The notes below the pieces were generated by a model. That model ran no database searches and was not told the origin of the DNA. It saw only the letters and a list, made by a program, of their open reading frames with translations. A DNA stretch of 64,000 nt from Beaufortia kweichowensis (taxonomy: Eukaryota > Chordata > Actinopteri > Cypriniformes > Gastromyzontidae), in the NCBI GenBank assembly GCA_019155185.1, contig CM032808.1, positions 6,872,716 through 6,936,715 on the forward strand, in the 5' to 3' direction. Made by a program: the position numbers and the translations under genes. This document shows positions 1 to 12,300 of the stretch, piece after piece; the stretch's first letter is position 1; every line of letters begins with the position of its first letter.

Positions 1-1921
1 AAAGCATAAGGAATGTGTCTTTCATCCCTAGAGCTTATGACTATTCAGACTAACAGAATCTGAACATAAACAAGTCGGCAGTCCTGGTTGCAAAGCATCA
101 CTCTTTTATCCATTGTTCATGGTCTAGGTTGAGGGACATGTCTTTCTAATATGTGTGCCAGCACTTCTAACACATCTGGAAATAGATTCACCTTGTAATC
201 CTGACTTCATTGCAGTTTTGAGATGAATTCCTGAAAAAGACAAAAAAGCTGTTAACTTAATGTTAGACACTATACTATAGTCAGTCAAGGACTTGTATTT
301 CATAGCTCATATCTCTTTTTTAAATGGTCTGCTAGTAATTAAATTACAACTTGGTAATAAATTAGTAATAAATTAGTAATACATTAGTAATAAGTATTCA
401 TAATAAATTTCCCAAGGTCACTCAAAACTCATGCAGTGAAACACATCTTTGTATGCTTAAAACATTTATCATAATCATAATCTAAAACTGAGTAAATGAG
501 AAAAATGAGAAACTACCCTAAGCTGTATTATGTATTTACAACTGTCCTCTTTGAATAAACTACACATCTTTTCCATGTCACAGCGATGCCTTACATCAGA
601 AAATATTTGCAAACGCATTGATTCCAAAAAGCCTCTGAGGAAATGGATGGGAACCAGCCCTCATGCTGTGCTACCTTAAATGGAAACACAAGATGACTGA
701 AAAACTCAGCAGGGTGCAAAGTCACAGCATTCAAAAAGCGATACAATTTATAGAGCAGTCGTCCACGTACTGTTCAGGTATATAACAAGGGAACAAAACC
801 TCTAGAACAGTAGAAACTCTATGAAACACCATACAAGGCTTTGTTTTTACTTTTCTGTTTGCTTTTGTAATGTGACCCAGTATACAGCCCATCCTCGGCA
901 TATTACTCTTAGACGCTACAGACATACTCTGCTGATGACATCCCATTCATTTTATTTTCTATTTATCTGGAAAAGGGGCATTATGTGACCACACTCAGGA
1001 TGTATACAAACATTGCATCCAAATCCTTTTAAAATGATACGCAAAGGCAGGTAATGAAAGCAGAATGTCAACTTTGATTCCTGTACAGTACAATGTACAA
1101 ACTCTAAAGGGGAGTCTCAAGGTTAGTTTTTTTTAAGTATATTATTATAGCACTATTATTATATAAGACATTGTACATTTCCTTGAAGTGCTCCCATAAT
1201 TTTGTATCTTCTATAAATTCAAATGACAGCTGGTTGATCGGAGGAGCTTTATTACACTGTGCCTGTTTTTGGTGCTTTCAGCATCTTAATATTTCCTATT
1301 TCTATCCACCATCTTTTCTTAATTTCTTCAGGCATGTAGTTCTGTTCAAAGCTAAGCACACAACATTAACTTTGTGTATATCTCTAATTACTTGCATTTA
1401 AGATTTGTTTTTAAACAATTAAAATATATTTTCTCTGAGGTAGTCTGAATGTCATAAAAGCATATTTCACCCAAAAATTTAACTAAAAAAATCTGTCAAT
1501 TTTTTACTCACCCATGTGTCATTTTAAACTTACATGAATTTCTTTCTTTAGTGAAACATACAATAAGAGACATAATTTGGTTGATGCTAATTCTTTTCAC
1601 ATAAAATAAAAAAAAGATGACTGAGGCAGTAAGTCCTTAACAATCAGCCTAACATCTCTTTTACGGGTTTAAAATAGTATTGTAAATAATGACAAATCTT
1701 TAATTGCTGGGTGAACTAAGTTCTTACCTCGTTTATTAAAAAATAAGCTATTGGCATTTATACACCTGAAAACTGCTCCAGGTTTTGACCTCTTAATGAA
1801 AAAATCATCCCACATGAACCGTAAATTCCTAGAAAATTGAACCATCATTCTTTCACTGTAGTACTGATTTTACCCACAAGACCTTTTATAACCTCTGTAT
1901 AGTGTAGTGGAGATATTTCAA

Positions 1922-1987
<66 letters not shown>

Positions 1988-3013
1988 AATAATTTTATTT
2001 AAAAATTTACATAATTGAAATAAGCGTCCCACAATTTATGTAAATACTAACCAACTTTACTTTATGTAATATTATGTATTCTGTCCAACAATATACGATA
2101 TCATTCAGTATTATTCTTACTCTTTCATGCCACAATTATTGTAAATGGATGTGGACAGAAATTATTTGCACCTGCTAGACAATAAATGCCTATATCTAGT
2201 AATAAAATGGGCGAGACACACTCAGCCTGCTGTCACATTATTAGTGGTTATCACTGATGGTCAAATCAGGTGAGTGTTTGGAGGGCAAAAGTGATGAGAC
2301 TGCAAGACTGTAAAAATAAACTAAAAGCTTTTGAAACGTGTCATCCTAGAGCAGAAGATTGTATAGTATCACTGCATACTTTAATCTCCTGTTCCTTTTT
2401 TGCTTGTATTACTTTACCATGAGAAATGATACTTTGTTTATGAATTCACAGTCATGTTATCTGAAACTGGTTCAATGAAAGGGAATTAAAGTTTCTATGT
2501 ATTAAAAAAGGTATAAAATAAATGATTGCTAATGCTGTTCAACATTTTGCTTTTTGTGAAATGTAACATGAGGGTAGGTAAATTAAACTCATCTTAAATA
2601 TTTGGGTTCATTTTTGCCCCTTTAATGACTCAAGAATTTTAACATTTATGGTACATCTGAATACTGCCACGAGTTAATTGTAAAACAAGGGACAAATTCC
2701 ACAATATAAACACCACATACATTCACAGCAAATTACACTTTTGAACTGATTTTGTGAGGTTGACTGTGATGACTTTCTCCTTAATAAAGAACACCGTAGC
2801 GACACGATCAATGTTGTAAAGCATGTTATAAAACATTCTGAAGTTTACAACCATTCCATTTTTTCTTAATTGAATCGACAGAAAAACACCTCAGTAAGTG
2901 CCATAAATAATTCATCAAAAATGTCTTGGCAAAAAAAAAACTCTCAGACTAAGTGGGATTACATCAGTCCCATTTCTCCTCTTCCCCAAAGAGACGTGAA
3001 GGATAAGATCCGT
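1..3013. other. Non-coding flank downstream of htr7
   Basis: AT-rich sequence with no open reading frame that resembles a protein. It contains a (TA)n tract near 1.92-1.99 kb. Its right end probably includes the htr7 3'UTR, which would run leftward on the minus strand, but I could not fix a polyadenylation site. Confidence 0.5.
1923..1985. repeat. (TA)n microsatellite
   Basis: About 30 uninterrupted TA dinucleotides in the htr7 downstream flank. The length is likely polymorphic and prone to assembly error. Confidence 0.95.
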
Positions 3014-3904
3014 TTACAGCACCAGGTCAGGCCTTTCAGCCAGTTTCAGAGCCTCGTGCATGCTGGCCGCAGAGAGCTTCCGGTTGATGTTCCGATAACG
3101 GCAGCGAATGAGGTTGTGATATGTGGTCCTGAGGTCCCTGTTGAAAAATGCATATATAAAAGGGTTGATAAGAGAGTTGGCGTAGCCCAGCCACAACAGC
3201 GTCCTCTCCACCCACAAAGGCACGCAGCTGCACTGCACGCCACAGATGAACGGACGGGCGGTGGAGAGCAGAAAGAAAGGCAGCCAGCACATGGCAAAAG
3301 CCCCCACCACGATCCCCAGAGTGGCCGCTGCCTTCTGCTCCCTTTTAAAAATGGAGATGTTTTTACGATCATTTTTTAAAAGGCGAGAAAAGCTCACACA
3401 CTCCTCCACCTCTCTCTGCAGCTTCAGGGCCGCGGTCACGCAGTTGACGCTCTCCTCTTCGTCGGGTTTGGGAAAGCCGGCGATAGTGTGTTTGGCAGCA
3501 CTCACCTTTGCCACCCTGTATATCCGATAGTACATAATGAGCATGACGGACATGGGGATGTAGAAGGCCACGGCAGTGGAGTATATAGTGTAACCCAGGT
3601 CCTGGCTGATCAGACACACATTATCATCGTTGACATTCTGAGCCCATCCGAATAGTGGGGGTAGGGTGATGGAGGCAGAGAGAAGCCATACAGACAGCAC
3701 TATTTTGGCCATGCACTTTCCGCTCTGTCTCACGGGATATGTCAATGGCTTAGTGATGCCCAGGTACCTGAGAAAATGGGGAGAGAACAGGGACAAAGGA
3801 AAAAGAAACTGTTCAAGTGCATCAGTGTCAAGGGATGCATGAAGGTGGCAATTTTCAGAGTGACTTCCATTGTCATTTTTTGCTCCCAGTAAATCTATGA
3901 ATAT

Positions 3905-4003
<99 letters not shown>

Positions 4004-4902
4004 CTGTGCATTTTGATCCCCATGAGGAAAACAGCTTATAAAATATACTAAATGAGGTTTATTTGGAAATGAAAAAAATGCGGAAAGGTTTGTGTAAAGG
4101 TCAGGGTATAGAATATACAGTTTGTACAGTATAAAAATGTCTATGGAAAGTCCTCATAAAACATGATAAGTACTCATAATAATTTAATGAAATACCTATT
4201 TACTGTGGTAAACTATAGTAAAATTTCTAGATAGTATTGTGTTTGTGAACCCTATTATAGTAAATATTAAAGTATTCAACAGTATTTACAGTTTATCAGT
4301 TCACTATAGAAAATACAACACTATACTAATAATATACATTACCATTACAATAATAAGATATTTCAACCCAACTGTATAGAAGATTTTAATTATTCTTATA
4401 CCATCTATATCTGAGAGACTTACCTATCTATGCTTATGACACACAGTGTCATTATAGAAGCAGTGCAACACATCACGTCCATAGCGATGAAAACGTTGCA
4501 AAAAACCCGACCAAAGATCCACTGTCCACCTATGAGGTCAGTGATGCTGACAAACGGCATCACGACCACTGCCACCGACAGGTCAGCAATGGCCAGAGAA
4601 ACGATTAAATAATTGGAAGGCTGCTTCAGTTTCTTGACAAAACACACCGATATGACCACCAGCAAATTCCCGCAAATGGTTAGAAAAGTAAGCAAGGTAA
4701 GAACCCCTCCGATGAGCACTTTCTCAAGGTGTCCGTAACTCAAAATCTGCTCTCCGCATCTGGTATCATTCTCCAGAAAACTTGCCGTCGGTAAAGTTGC
4801 AGTCGTCTCTTGCATGTTATTAAGGAAGCGAACGTCCATTACTTCGGATGTCAAACTAGTCATGAGCGCGTGCACGCGATCCTTCATCTGCCCTGAGATC
4901 AT
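3014..4902 (-). CDS. htr7: 5-hydroxytryptamine receptor 7 (Gs-coupled serotonin GPCR)
   Basis: Two coding exons, 4424-4902 and 3014-3767 (donor GTAAGT; acceptor TTTTCTCAG), joined in phase 2, give about 410 residues. The protein is a plasma-membrane serotonin receptor of the 5-HT7 class, which raises cAMP through Gs. Visible class A motifs: GN in TM1 (GNLLVV), the D of LAIADLS in TM2, the amine-binding Asp in FIAMDV of TM3, DRY split across the intron (DR|Y), CWLPFF in TM6 and NPFIY in TM7. The long third loop ends in FKREQKAAATLG, as in vertebrate 5-HT7. An N-terminal sequon (ENDT) fits an extracellular tail. The intron at DR|Y is typical of HTR7. The tail stops soon after KLAERPD (PDLVL), which resembles a short splice isoform; further 3' exons could lie outside the window. 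The start is the first Met of the open exon. Confidence 0.95.
3909..3999. repeat. (TA)n microsatellite in htr7 intron
   Basis: About 45 TA dinucleotides inside the 656-bp htr7 intron, just upstream (in gene sense) of exon 2. Confidence 0.95.
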
Positions 4903-5200
4903 GGTGACTGTCGCGCGCTGTCCTTGGTCCTGAAACTATATTACTCTCATGATCCATCAGTAATCCAAGTTAAATACATTATAATTTTTGGCAGATATAA
5001 TAGATATTTTCATCTAGAACGCGTGTTTACTGATTCTGGCTACTCTGTAGAATAATGTATCTGAACCACATACAAGTTGTACCAGTCGAACTCTCTCGGA
5101 TCTGAGCGCGCGCGCTTCTTGGCTTTTATTTGCGTCTCGCCTGTGTGTGGTGACGTCAGGGGTTTGTAGGCGTGGTTTTTTATACTACAGTCACTTATTT
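4903..5200 (-). promoter_or_regulatory. htr7 5' flank and probable promoter region
   Basis: This is the sequence directly upstream of the htr7 ATG. It is richer in CG than its surroundings, including a run of alternating CG near 5106-5114 and a TGACGTCA CRE-like palindrome near 5151-5158. The transcription start was not determined. The promoter role is inferred from position. Confidence 0.4.
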
Positions 5201-7827
5201 TTAAATAAGGTAAAGTTACATTGTATGAAGATGATGTAATAATGGGTACTGTAAATAAAAAAGTAAAATGGTTATTTTATTTGAGACTTTGATCTTGAGC
5301 ATGCTTTGCATCTCTACTATCGTCGCATGGTATTATTTAGACTAACTTGTCAGTAATTATTTTTGGTTGATCCTAATTAAATTATGACTTATTAATTGTA
5401 GATGTTTGTGTGTAGGTAAAATAAGCACAAAACAAGTTAAATTATAAAGAATTTTTCCAATAATCAACTACAATGGAGTCCCAAAGTGAAAAAAGGACAT
5501 CAATACATCTCTACAAATTCTTGGCAAATGGTGACTTAATTCCCAATGTTATTCCATGTTTTTTATTGAGATATTTTTAAATGGTAAATGTGCTAAAAAT
5601 GTTTAAACGGAAGTGTATTTCCACTAATCAAAAGGTTGAAAACCCTTGCTCGCTGATTTTTTCCACATTTTAGAATAGTAGTAAACTCAACACAATTGTA
5701 ACTGTAGGAATTATGCTGTGACTAAAATCATTCAAAATAAATCAACACTATGTTATAGTTTGGCATCTTCAAAAGTTAGTCACCACCTGCAAAATCGAAG
5801 TCTTGCCATTTTATCATCCAGCTTCTTAATGTCTCAACCTGGGAAGCTTTTTAACAACACTGAATACATTTCTATATATTGTGGACTCTTATTGGCAGGT
5901 TTTTATTTATTATTTAGTCCAAGTTATTAAGATTATACAAGAAATATACAAGAAAATTATATTTTGGCACAATTCGTCTACAAAAGTAATTTCAAACTTT
6001 GAAATATACACCTTCAAATTTTGAGAAACATTTTTGTCAATTGTGTCTAAACTTTACTCTATATTTAATTTGTGCTACCATTTTTAATAGTTTCTTTGTA
6101 CTGTAATTTGCAGAACTAAAATTGTAAGTAAACACTATGGCACAAGAACTATGAGATTGCGTCTGGCCTACAGTCATCATGGACTCGTCAAGTCAGGATA
6201 TGTTGTCCCTCGAGAGACTGACCCTAACTAACTCGAAGAGAAGAGCACAGACCTGTATGTCAGTCCCAAAAACCCTGCAGGAAAGAAATAAAGAGGTGAG
6301 GTCATGTATTATTCAAGACGAGGAGAGTAAAAACATTGGCGAGCAGAGGAGAGTGAGGACAGGTAGGAGAAAGAGAAGGACGATTGACTAGAGAAATAAA
6401 TGCAATCAAGGGATGCAGTTTAAGCATGTTTATATGCCTAAGTGGGCATAGATTAAAAATGTATCATATAATGCCAACTGACAGATGATTTTATTAACTA
6501 CAGATTATGTGCCTTGAGAATACAATCATCCTGATTATTATTTTTAAAAGATATTGTTGCTTTGGTAATATAAAGCAATCAACCCCGATGTCATATACTG
6601 CTGATAGACAATAATCTCAGCTGTTTTTCCATTTTGCCTACTTACATCACATTATGACACTTCCAGAACAGAGGTTAATTTGATGTAAAGGTGCTGCTGT
6701 ATTCTAGTTATGATATCTATTGCTCACTGTAAGACTATGTAAGTACAATGTAGATAGTTGACTAGCAGTAAATTTGCACTGTACCATACTACTTACAAAG
6801 TAAAAACATTATTAAATATTACTTTTGTAGACAAAAGCCATTAAAGAAAATTCTAAATGTTTTTGAACCCACAGGGCCTACAAGATAAAATACCAATAGC
6901 TCCTTATCATTTGTGTTATCCTTTAAAGCACAAATCTGGCTTTGAAGAGCTGTTGACATTTTACTGTTTTAACTGATTTTCTCTAGGCCAAAAATGAATT
7001 GGAATTGGATTTAGCTAAAAGTAAAATAATCATGCCTCTTTTTAATATATAATTAAAGCATATGGCTCTTGTTGTTAAAAGACCATACGGTTGCTGGCTT
7101 TTGTATTGGCTATAAAAAAGGTATAAAGTATTGTGATAACTACACATTATTCTGCTTAGTATTCATTATGAGGACCTAGCTATTGTAGACATGAAGATAA
7201 TTTAGAGGTCCTGGAGGAAAACTGTAGGCCATTAAATTAATCAACACAAATGTCTATAAATATACAATGGTCTCCTTATAAAATCGCACTTGCACAATTG
7301 TTTTATACAAACCAGCACACTGACATGATTCATGTCTCTGATCTGTTTGCAATGTAGTGAAAAAAATCTAATTATAGAAACATACCATTGGAGGGTATCT
7401 GTATGCATATAAAACATCTGTTGGGGATCATATAAAGTCTTCAAAAATAAAAAATTCTACTTTCCTGTCAGTCAAAACACCCAGAAGATAGAAATCATTT
7501 TAACCTTCTGATGCTTGGTGTCCACTACAAATCTATTGTCCAATCAAATTTTTTTAACCATTCAGGCTGTCATGTTACTTTGACTCTTACACATAATTCA
7601 ACATGGCTGTCCACTTTATATGTAATAGTTTTTTATTTATGACAACATGAATTCAACATGGCTAACAAAATATTTATACTTAGAATCTTCTGTTCCAATA
7701 AACATATGTGTATAGAAATACATGATCATATCAATACATTATGAAAAAATTATTAAAATGATCATATAGGTAAAATAAACGTAAAAAAATAAATTATAGT
7801 ACTGACAAAGCGTCATGAATTAATTTA
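5201..7827. other. Intergenic region between htr7 and the ZP gene
   Basis: Mostly AT-rich with no recognisable gene. A 70-codon plus-strand ORF at 6179-6391, rich in Arg/Lys/Ser, lies in a locally higher-GC patch and contains a GTGAGG donor-like site near 6295. I do not recognise it; it may be chance or an exon of a non-coding transcript. Confidence 0.4.
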
Positions 7828-7888
7828 CCCGTAAGTCAAGGTCAGATCTTGTTATAGAAGCAGCTGTGGACCCCATTTTTATCCCAAC
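7828..7888 (-). pseudogene. Relic of an EGF-like exon from a ZP/D8C gene
   Basis: On the minus strand this stretch resembles the 3' half of the EGF-like exon at 11456-11560. Both share the codons for a C(F/Y)-type EGF turn ('GGCTGCTTCT' vs 'AGCTGCTTCT'), then 'AAGATCTGAC' and a short tail ending at a splice-donor-like GGTAAAT. The cysteine codons are partly lost and no other exons of a gene were found around it. I read it as the remnant of a second tandem copy of the ZP gene lying downstream of the intact one. Confidence 0.55.
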
Positions 7889-9316
7889 CCCAGACTATTT
7901 ATTCTCAGAGCACTCAGCATTCAATCATGCACGAGGGCAGGTCAGTGTCAAGGAAAGGAAACAATATTACCACAAAAGCTTTCTAATACATCACACAAGT
8001 AAATATGTGTCTGATAAGAAAATAGACAAATATCCATAGAAATAAACAAAGACAGATATAAACAACACAAAGATTAATACCATCAAAATGATATGTTAGT
8101 ATATATTAATAGTAAAAATGTTTAAAAGCTTTTTTATGTAGTGTGCTATACACCTCTGTATACCAAGTAAATCAATAAAGCTAATTAGTTGTCAATTTAC
8201 ATGGCAGAATTAATTGATCATCAGATTTATACAGAGACAGCAGAGGTTTATGGTAATTCTCTCTTTCTCAGCCAGCCACTAGATGACGCCATTCGGGCGT
8301 AAATCTAATGAAATAGATTCTAATGATTTTTTTATAAATAATAATTATAATAAGGATTATATTGTCTACTGTTGTTTACATCACAGCTTCACAGTGTTGC
8401 CAGGGTTGTAGTGTTTCCCGCACAATTAGCCCAGTATGACTGTTATATTGTAATTTCTGTAAACGTATACCTAGAATGAATACCTGGCAACCCGACGAAA
8501 AAAAACTTGCGGAAGGGTGCATGTAAAATAAATTTGTAAAACATCATAGCTAAACCAAATAAAATATATAAGTACATATGCTGCATCATTTTGGCCATTT
8601 GTAAATCACTCGCTGTCAGGATTTATATTTTATTTTTTAATAAAAAGACTTTTATATTTTCAATATTACCTTTACACTATATCCTTTTGATTTTGTTTTT
8701 TGTTTTCCGAAAAGCTGCTTTGAAACAATCCGACATTGTAAAAGCGCTATACAACTAAATTAAATTTGATTTTCAGGATTTAAGAAAAGGCTGGACTCAT
8801 TCATGGCTGACCTGGCTAAGTTATTAATATATACAGCGTAACAAAATCAGCCCAAGGCCATTGAATACTAGCACAATAGAATAAGACTTACGTAGTAGGT
8901 TTGGTGACAGTGCCACCTGCTGGTCAAAGTGTTAAGGTAAAATCTTATTATACCTATCGACACACCCCCTTTTTATCTATGTGACACAACAAATTAGACA
9001 AATTTGCATCAGATAAAAGTCAATATTTTAATGATATAAAAATCAGCACAGTCTTAACTATTAACTTTATTTTACATACAAAAATGTATATAAATGTATA
9101 ACAGTAATCATAAAGAGTAACAGTGTAACAATATTAAGAAGTCTTCAGGTCTCATAACAATTATGAATTATTGAGAGTGTAGAATTTAGGAAAATCTATC
9201 AAATGTCTTCTATTGTTTGTGAAAATGTACTAGATGAGATTACAGAGGCTAAAGGCAAAGATAAGCAATGCTATTAAGGAACTGCAAAGAGCTGAGGCAC
9301 TGGTTCACTTGGTTTG
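7889..9316 (-). other. Region downstream of the ZP gene, with 3'UTR
   Basis: No coding potential seen. A minus-strand AATAAA (plus-strand TTTATT at 9066-9071) lies about 250 bp beyond the predicted stop codon and is a plausible polyadenylation signal for the ZP gene. Confidence 0.45.
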
Positions 9317-12300
9317 TCACCCTGTGAACAGAAATGTATTGCTGTAATGTATAAAACTATAATGTGGAATAAAATTATATATGCATAAACTTTAAAAAAG
9401 TTGTGCATGATTAAATATTATGTTTTAAAAGTAAAAATCTTACCTGTTGTCTTTGGGGACCAGATCAGAGGACCCATAGATATGGATGAGCTGTCATGAA
9501 AGTTCACAGATCTGCGTCTTCTGTGGTAACCAGACTCACAGTGCTGCAAGACAATACAGTATATGAGTACCTTTAAAGATTAAAAGGTCTTTGAAGATTT
9601 TCAATTAATACAATATGCATTAGAATAATAATGTGCTCTACTGTATATATCTACTCCATATGAATTAATATTTCATTTATTATTTCATTCTATTAATATT
9701 TTAGAACATGCGATTCCCAAAACTGAAAATTAGAAAGGGTTTCACCAACTCACCGCTGAACAGTCATTGTTCATCAAAAGACACAGGTGAATGGAACAAT
9801 GCAAGAAGACTTTTCCAGAGTTTTCAGTAAAGGTAAACATCCTGAAGGAGAAACGGCTTGATGTGGAGACACCGTTCTGCATCAGAGTAACTGTTTCATC
9901 TTTTGGATTGGGGCACCTGGGAAAATATTTGGACAGTTTTGTAATCTCCAGAATTTTATGTGTGGGCAACAACAGACTTTAACAAATCAGTTAATGAAAG
10001 AAACTAGTTACAAAACTTATGTCTTTTGTGCTATATTCCTAAACTTTGTCCCGAAAATTTGATATTATATTAAAACAGCCACATATAGCAGATTTTAAAA
10101 CAGAAAAACAGTCTCTTACTCTCCAACAATCAGGTCCCACCGAACATGATAGATTGGGTCGTTCACAGGTGTTGCCCAACATGTGTCGATCAGCAATGCA
10201 AAATGTTGGCCATCAACTCCATCTACATTCACTTCAACAAAAACTGGCTGATCCACCTCTACATTCACACTACCACTAAAGGGTTGAGAGAACTCCGGAT
10301 CCTGATATGGAACCATCCGGACCTTAAATGTGCTTTGACCTGCAATCGTCCTGTGCAATTGGCTGTTGAAATGTTCAAATATTATGCAATTATGATACAA
10401 AAACAATGCAATAGGTATTATACAATGTCAGTATGAGGCTGTCCACGTAGGTTGCTACATATTTATCTATGTTGGACTGTTTTTAATTGATCATTTTTCA
10501 TATTGCATGAAATAGAACTAAGAATTTATAATCACAACTGTAAGGCATGTGTTGAGAATAATTGAACAAAATAATAAAGCCGTGTGTTTTAAGTAGGTAA
10601 GTCTTACCTCTCCAGAGGGTTAATTTGTGCATTCATGGAAAAGGTTTGGGTTTGAGGATATATACATGAGAAAGACAGCTTCAGATGACTCTTCCTGCTG
10701 ATGAGTTGAGTTGACACTCCCTCCCCCAAAATAACATTCTCGTAGATGAAGTGAGTGCCGTTAGCCTGTACAGTAGTAACAAAATATTTGAAATATTACT
10801 TTTTTTCATAACTTGGCTTATATTATAAGTCTTAATGTTAATGTTTGAATAATGTTAAGTTAATGTTTGGATAATGTTAAGTTAATGTTTGGATAATGTT
10901 AAGTTAATGTTTGGATAATGTTAAGTTAATGTTTGGATAACCCTTACAAATTTCATTCAAAATATATTAATTATCAAACAATTATTAACAAAATTATTTT
11001 CAAAATATAAACCCATAGTCACTGAGTGTTTTAAACACGGGTGAATTATTTAAAAAAAATGGTTAGTTCCAGTCCCTAATTTTGATTGGTTACTAGCTGT
11101 GTTTTATGTATGATAAAGCACAGATTTAAGCGCTTCACCTAACGATTCTCTGCACTGAAATATAACCTACCACAAGATTTGTACCACACAAATCATTGTT
11201 ATCAAAATGAAACTCCACTCTGCCATTCCGGACTGCTCCCTTGCAATTAACGTCACGGAGGTGCAGGATTTCAGCGAGAAAACCATCCTCAAAAAGCTGA
11301 CAACGGGACAGAGAGAGGAAGCCGGAACTGCTTTCACAAATTTCAGAAGAATCTGAAATGAGAGATGCGCATGAAATTTCATGGACAAGTAGATAATAAT
11401 ACTGAAAATACACAGTGTATTTTGTTTTTATTGAATAAAATAGAAAGAATCCAACCATAAGAGTTAGGGTCAGATCTTGGAAGGTTACAGAAGCAGCCGT
11501 AGATTCCATCTTTCTCTCCACACCGTTCTTCATCAGTGCAATTGACCTCAGCGCAGGGGTCTGTTATGGTTAACGTATAGTTTAATTAATTTAGTACACT
11601 ACTATTGAAAAGTTGAGGGTTACTTAATCATTTTTATTTATTTTTTCACATTTAAAAATAATAGTAAACACACAGAAAGTATGGAATAACACAAATGTAA
11701 TTGTGAACAAGAAACACATTTTAGACAAGTAACCTTTGACTGGTAGTGTATGTATGGCAAGAAAAATGTTTTGTGAGCAATGCCTGTGGAGTTCTTTACC
11801 GATGGTTGTGATGGGCACAGATGTTGATGACTCTGTGATTGTTGTTGACTCTGTTGTTGTAGATGAAGCTGTCGTGGGGTTAAAGGTTATGATGGGTACT
11901 GATGTTGTGGACTCTGTGATTGTTGTTGACTCTGTTGTTGTAGATGAAGCGGTCGTGGGGTTTAAGTGTCGAATCTCTGAATAGAGCAACATTTTTACAT
12001 TACAGTCTGTCATTGCTAAATAAAACTGGTCAGTAACTGTATATGTGTAAATGTCTCTACCTGTGCAGTACGCAGAACAAGATGTTGGACTGACAAGCTC
12101 ATACACATAGTAATTCCCTGGACAAGCTTTAACTCGTATGGGATGAGATGTGTAACCACAGCAGTCATTCCCAGTAGTACCACAGACCTGCCGGGTGACC
12201 ACTCCATCCTCCAGCTGTGGGTGTCGACCATTGAGCCACAGTGGTTGAGAAGTGCCACATGAGCCGTGATTTACACATGATTCAGGCATCTGAGCATCCT

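Noticed and set aside
1171..1401. 76-codon ORF in the htr7 downstream flank
   Set aside because: AT-rich, no domain, no start context; not distinguishable from background.
3046..3372. Second and third minus-strand ORFs overlapping htr7 exon 2
   Set aside because: Shadow frames of the receptor exon without any recognisable domain.
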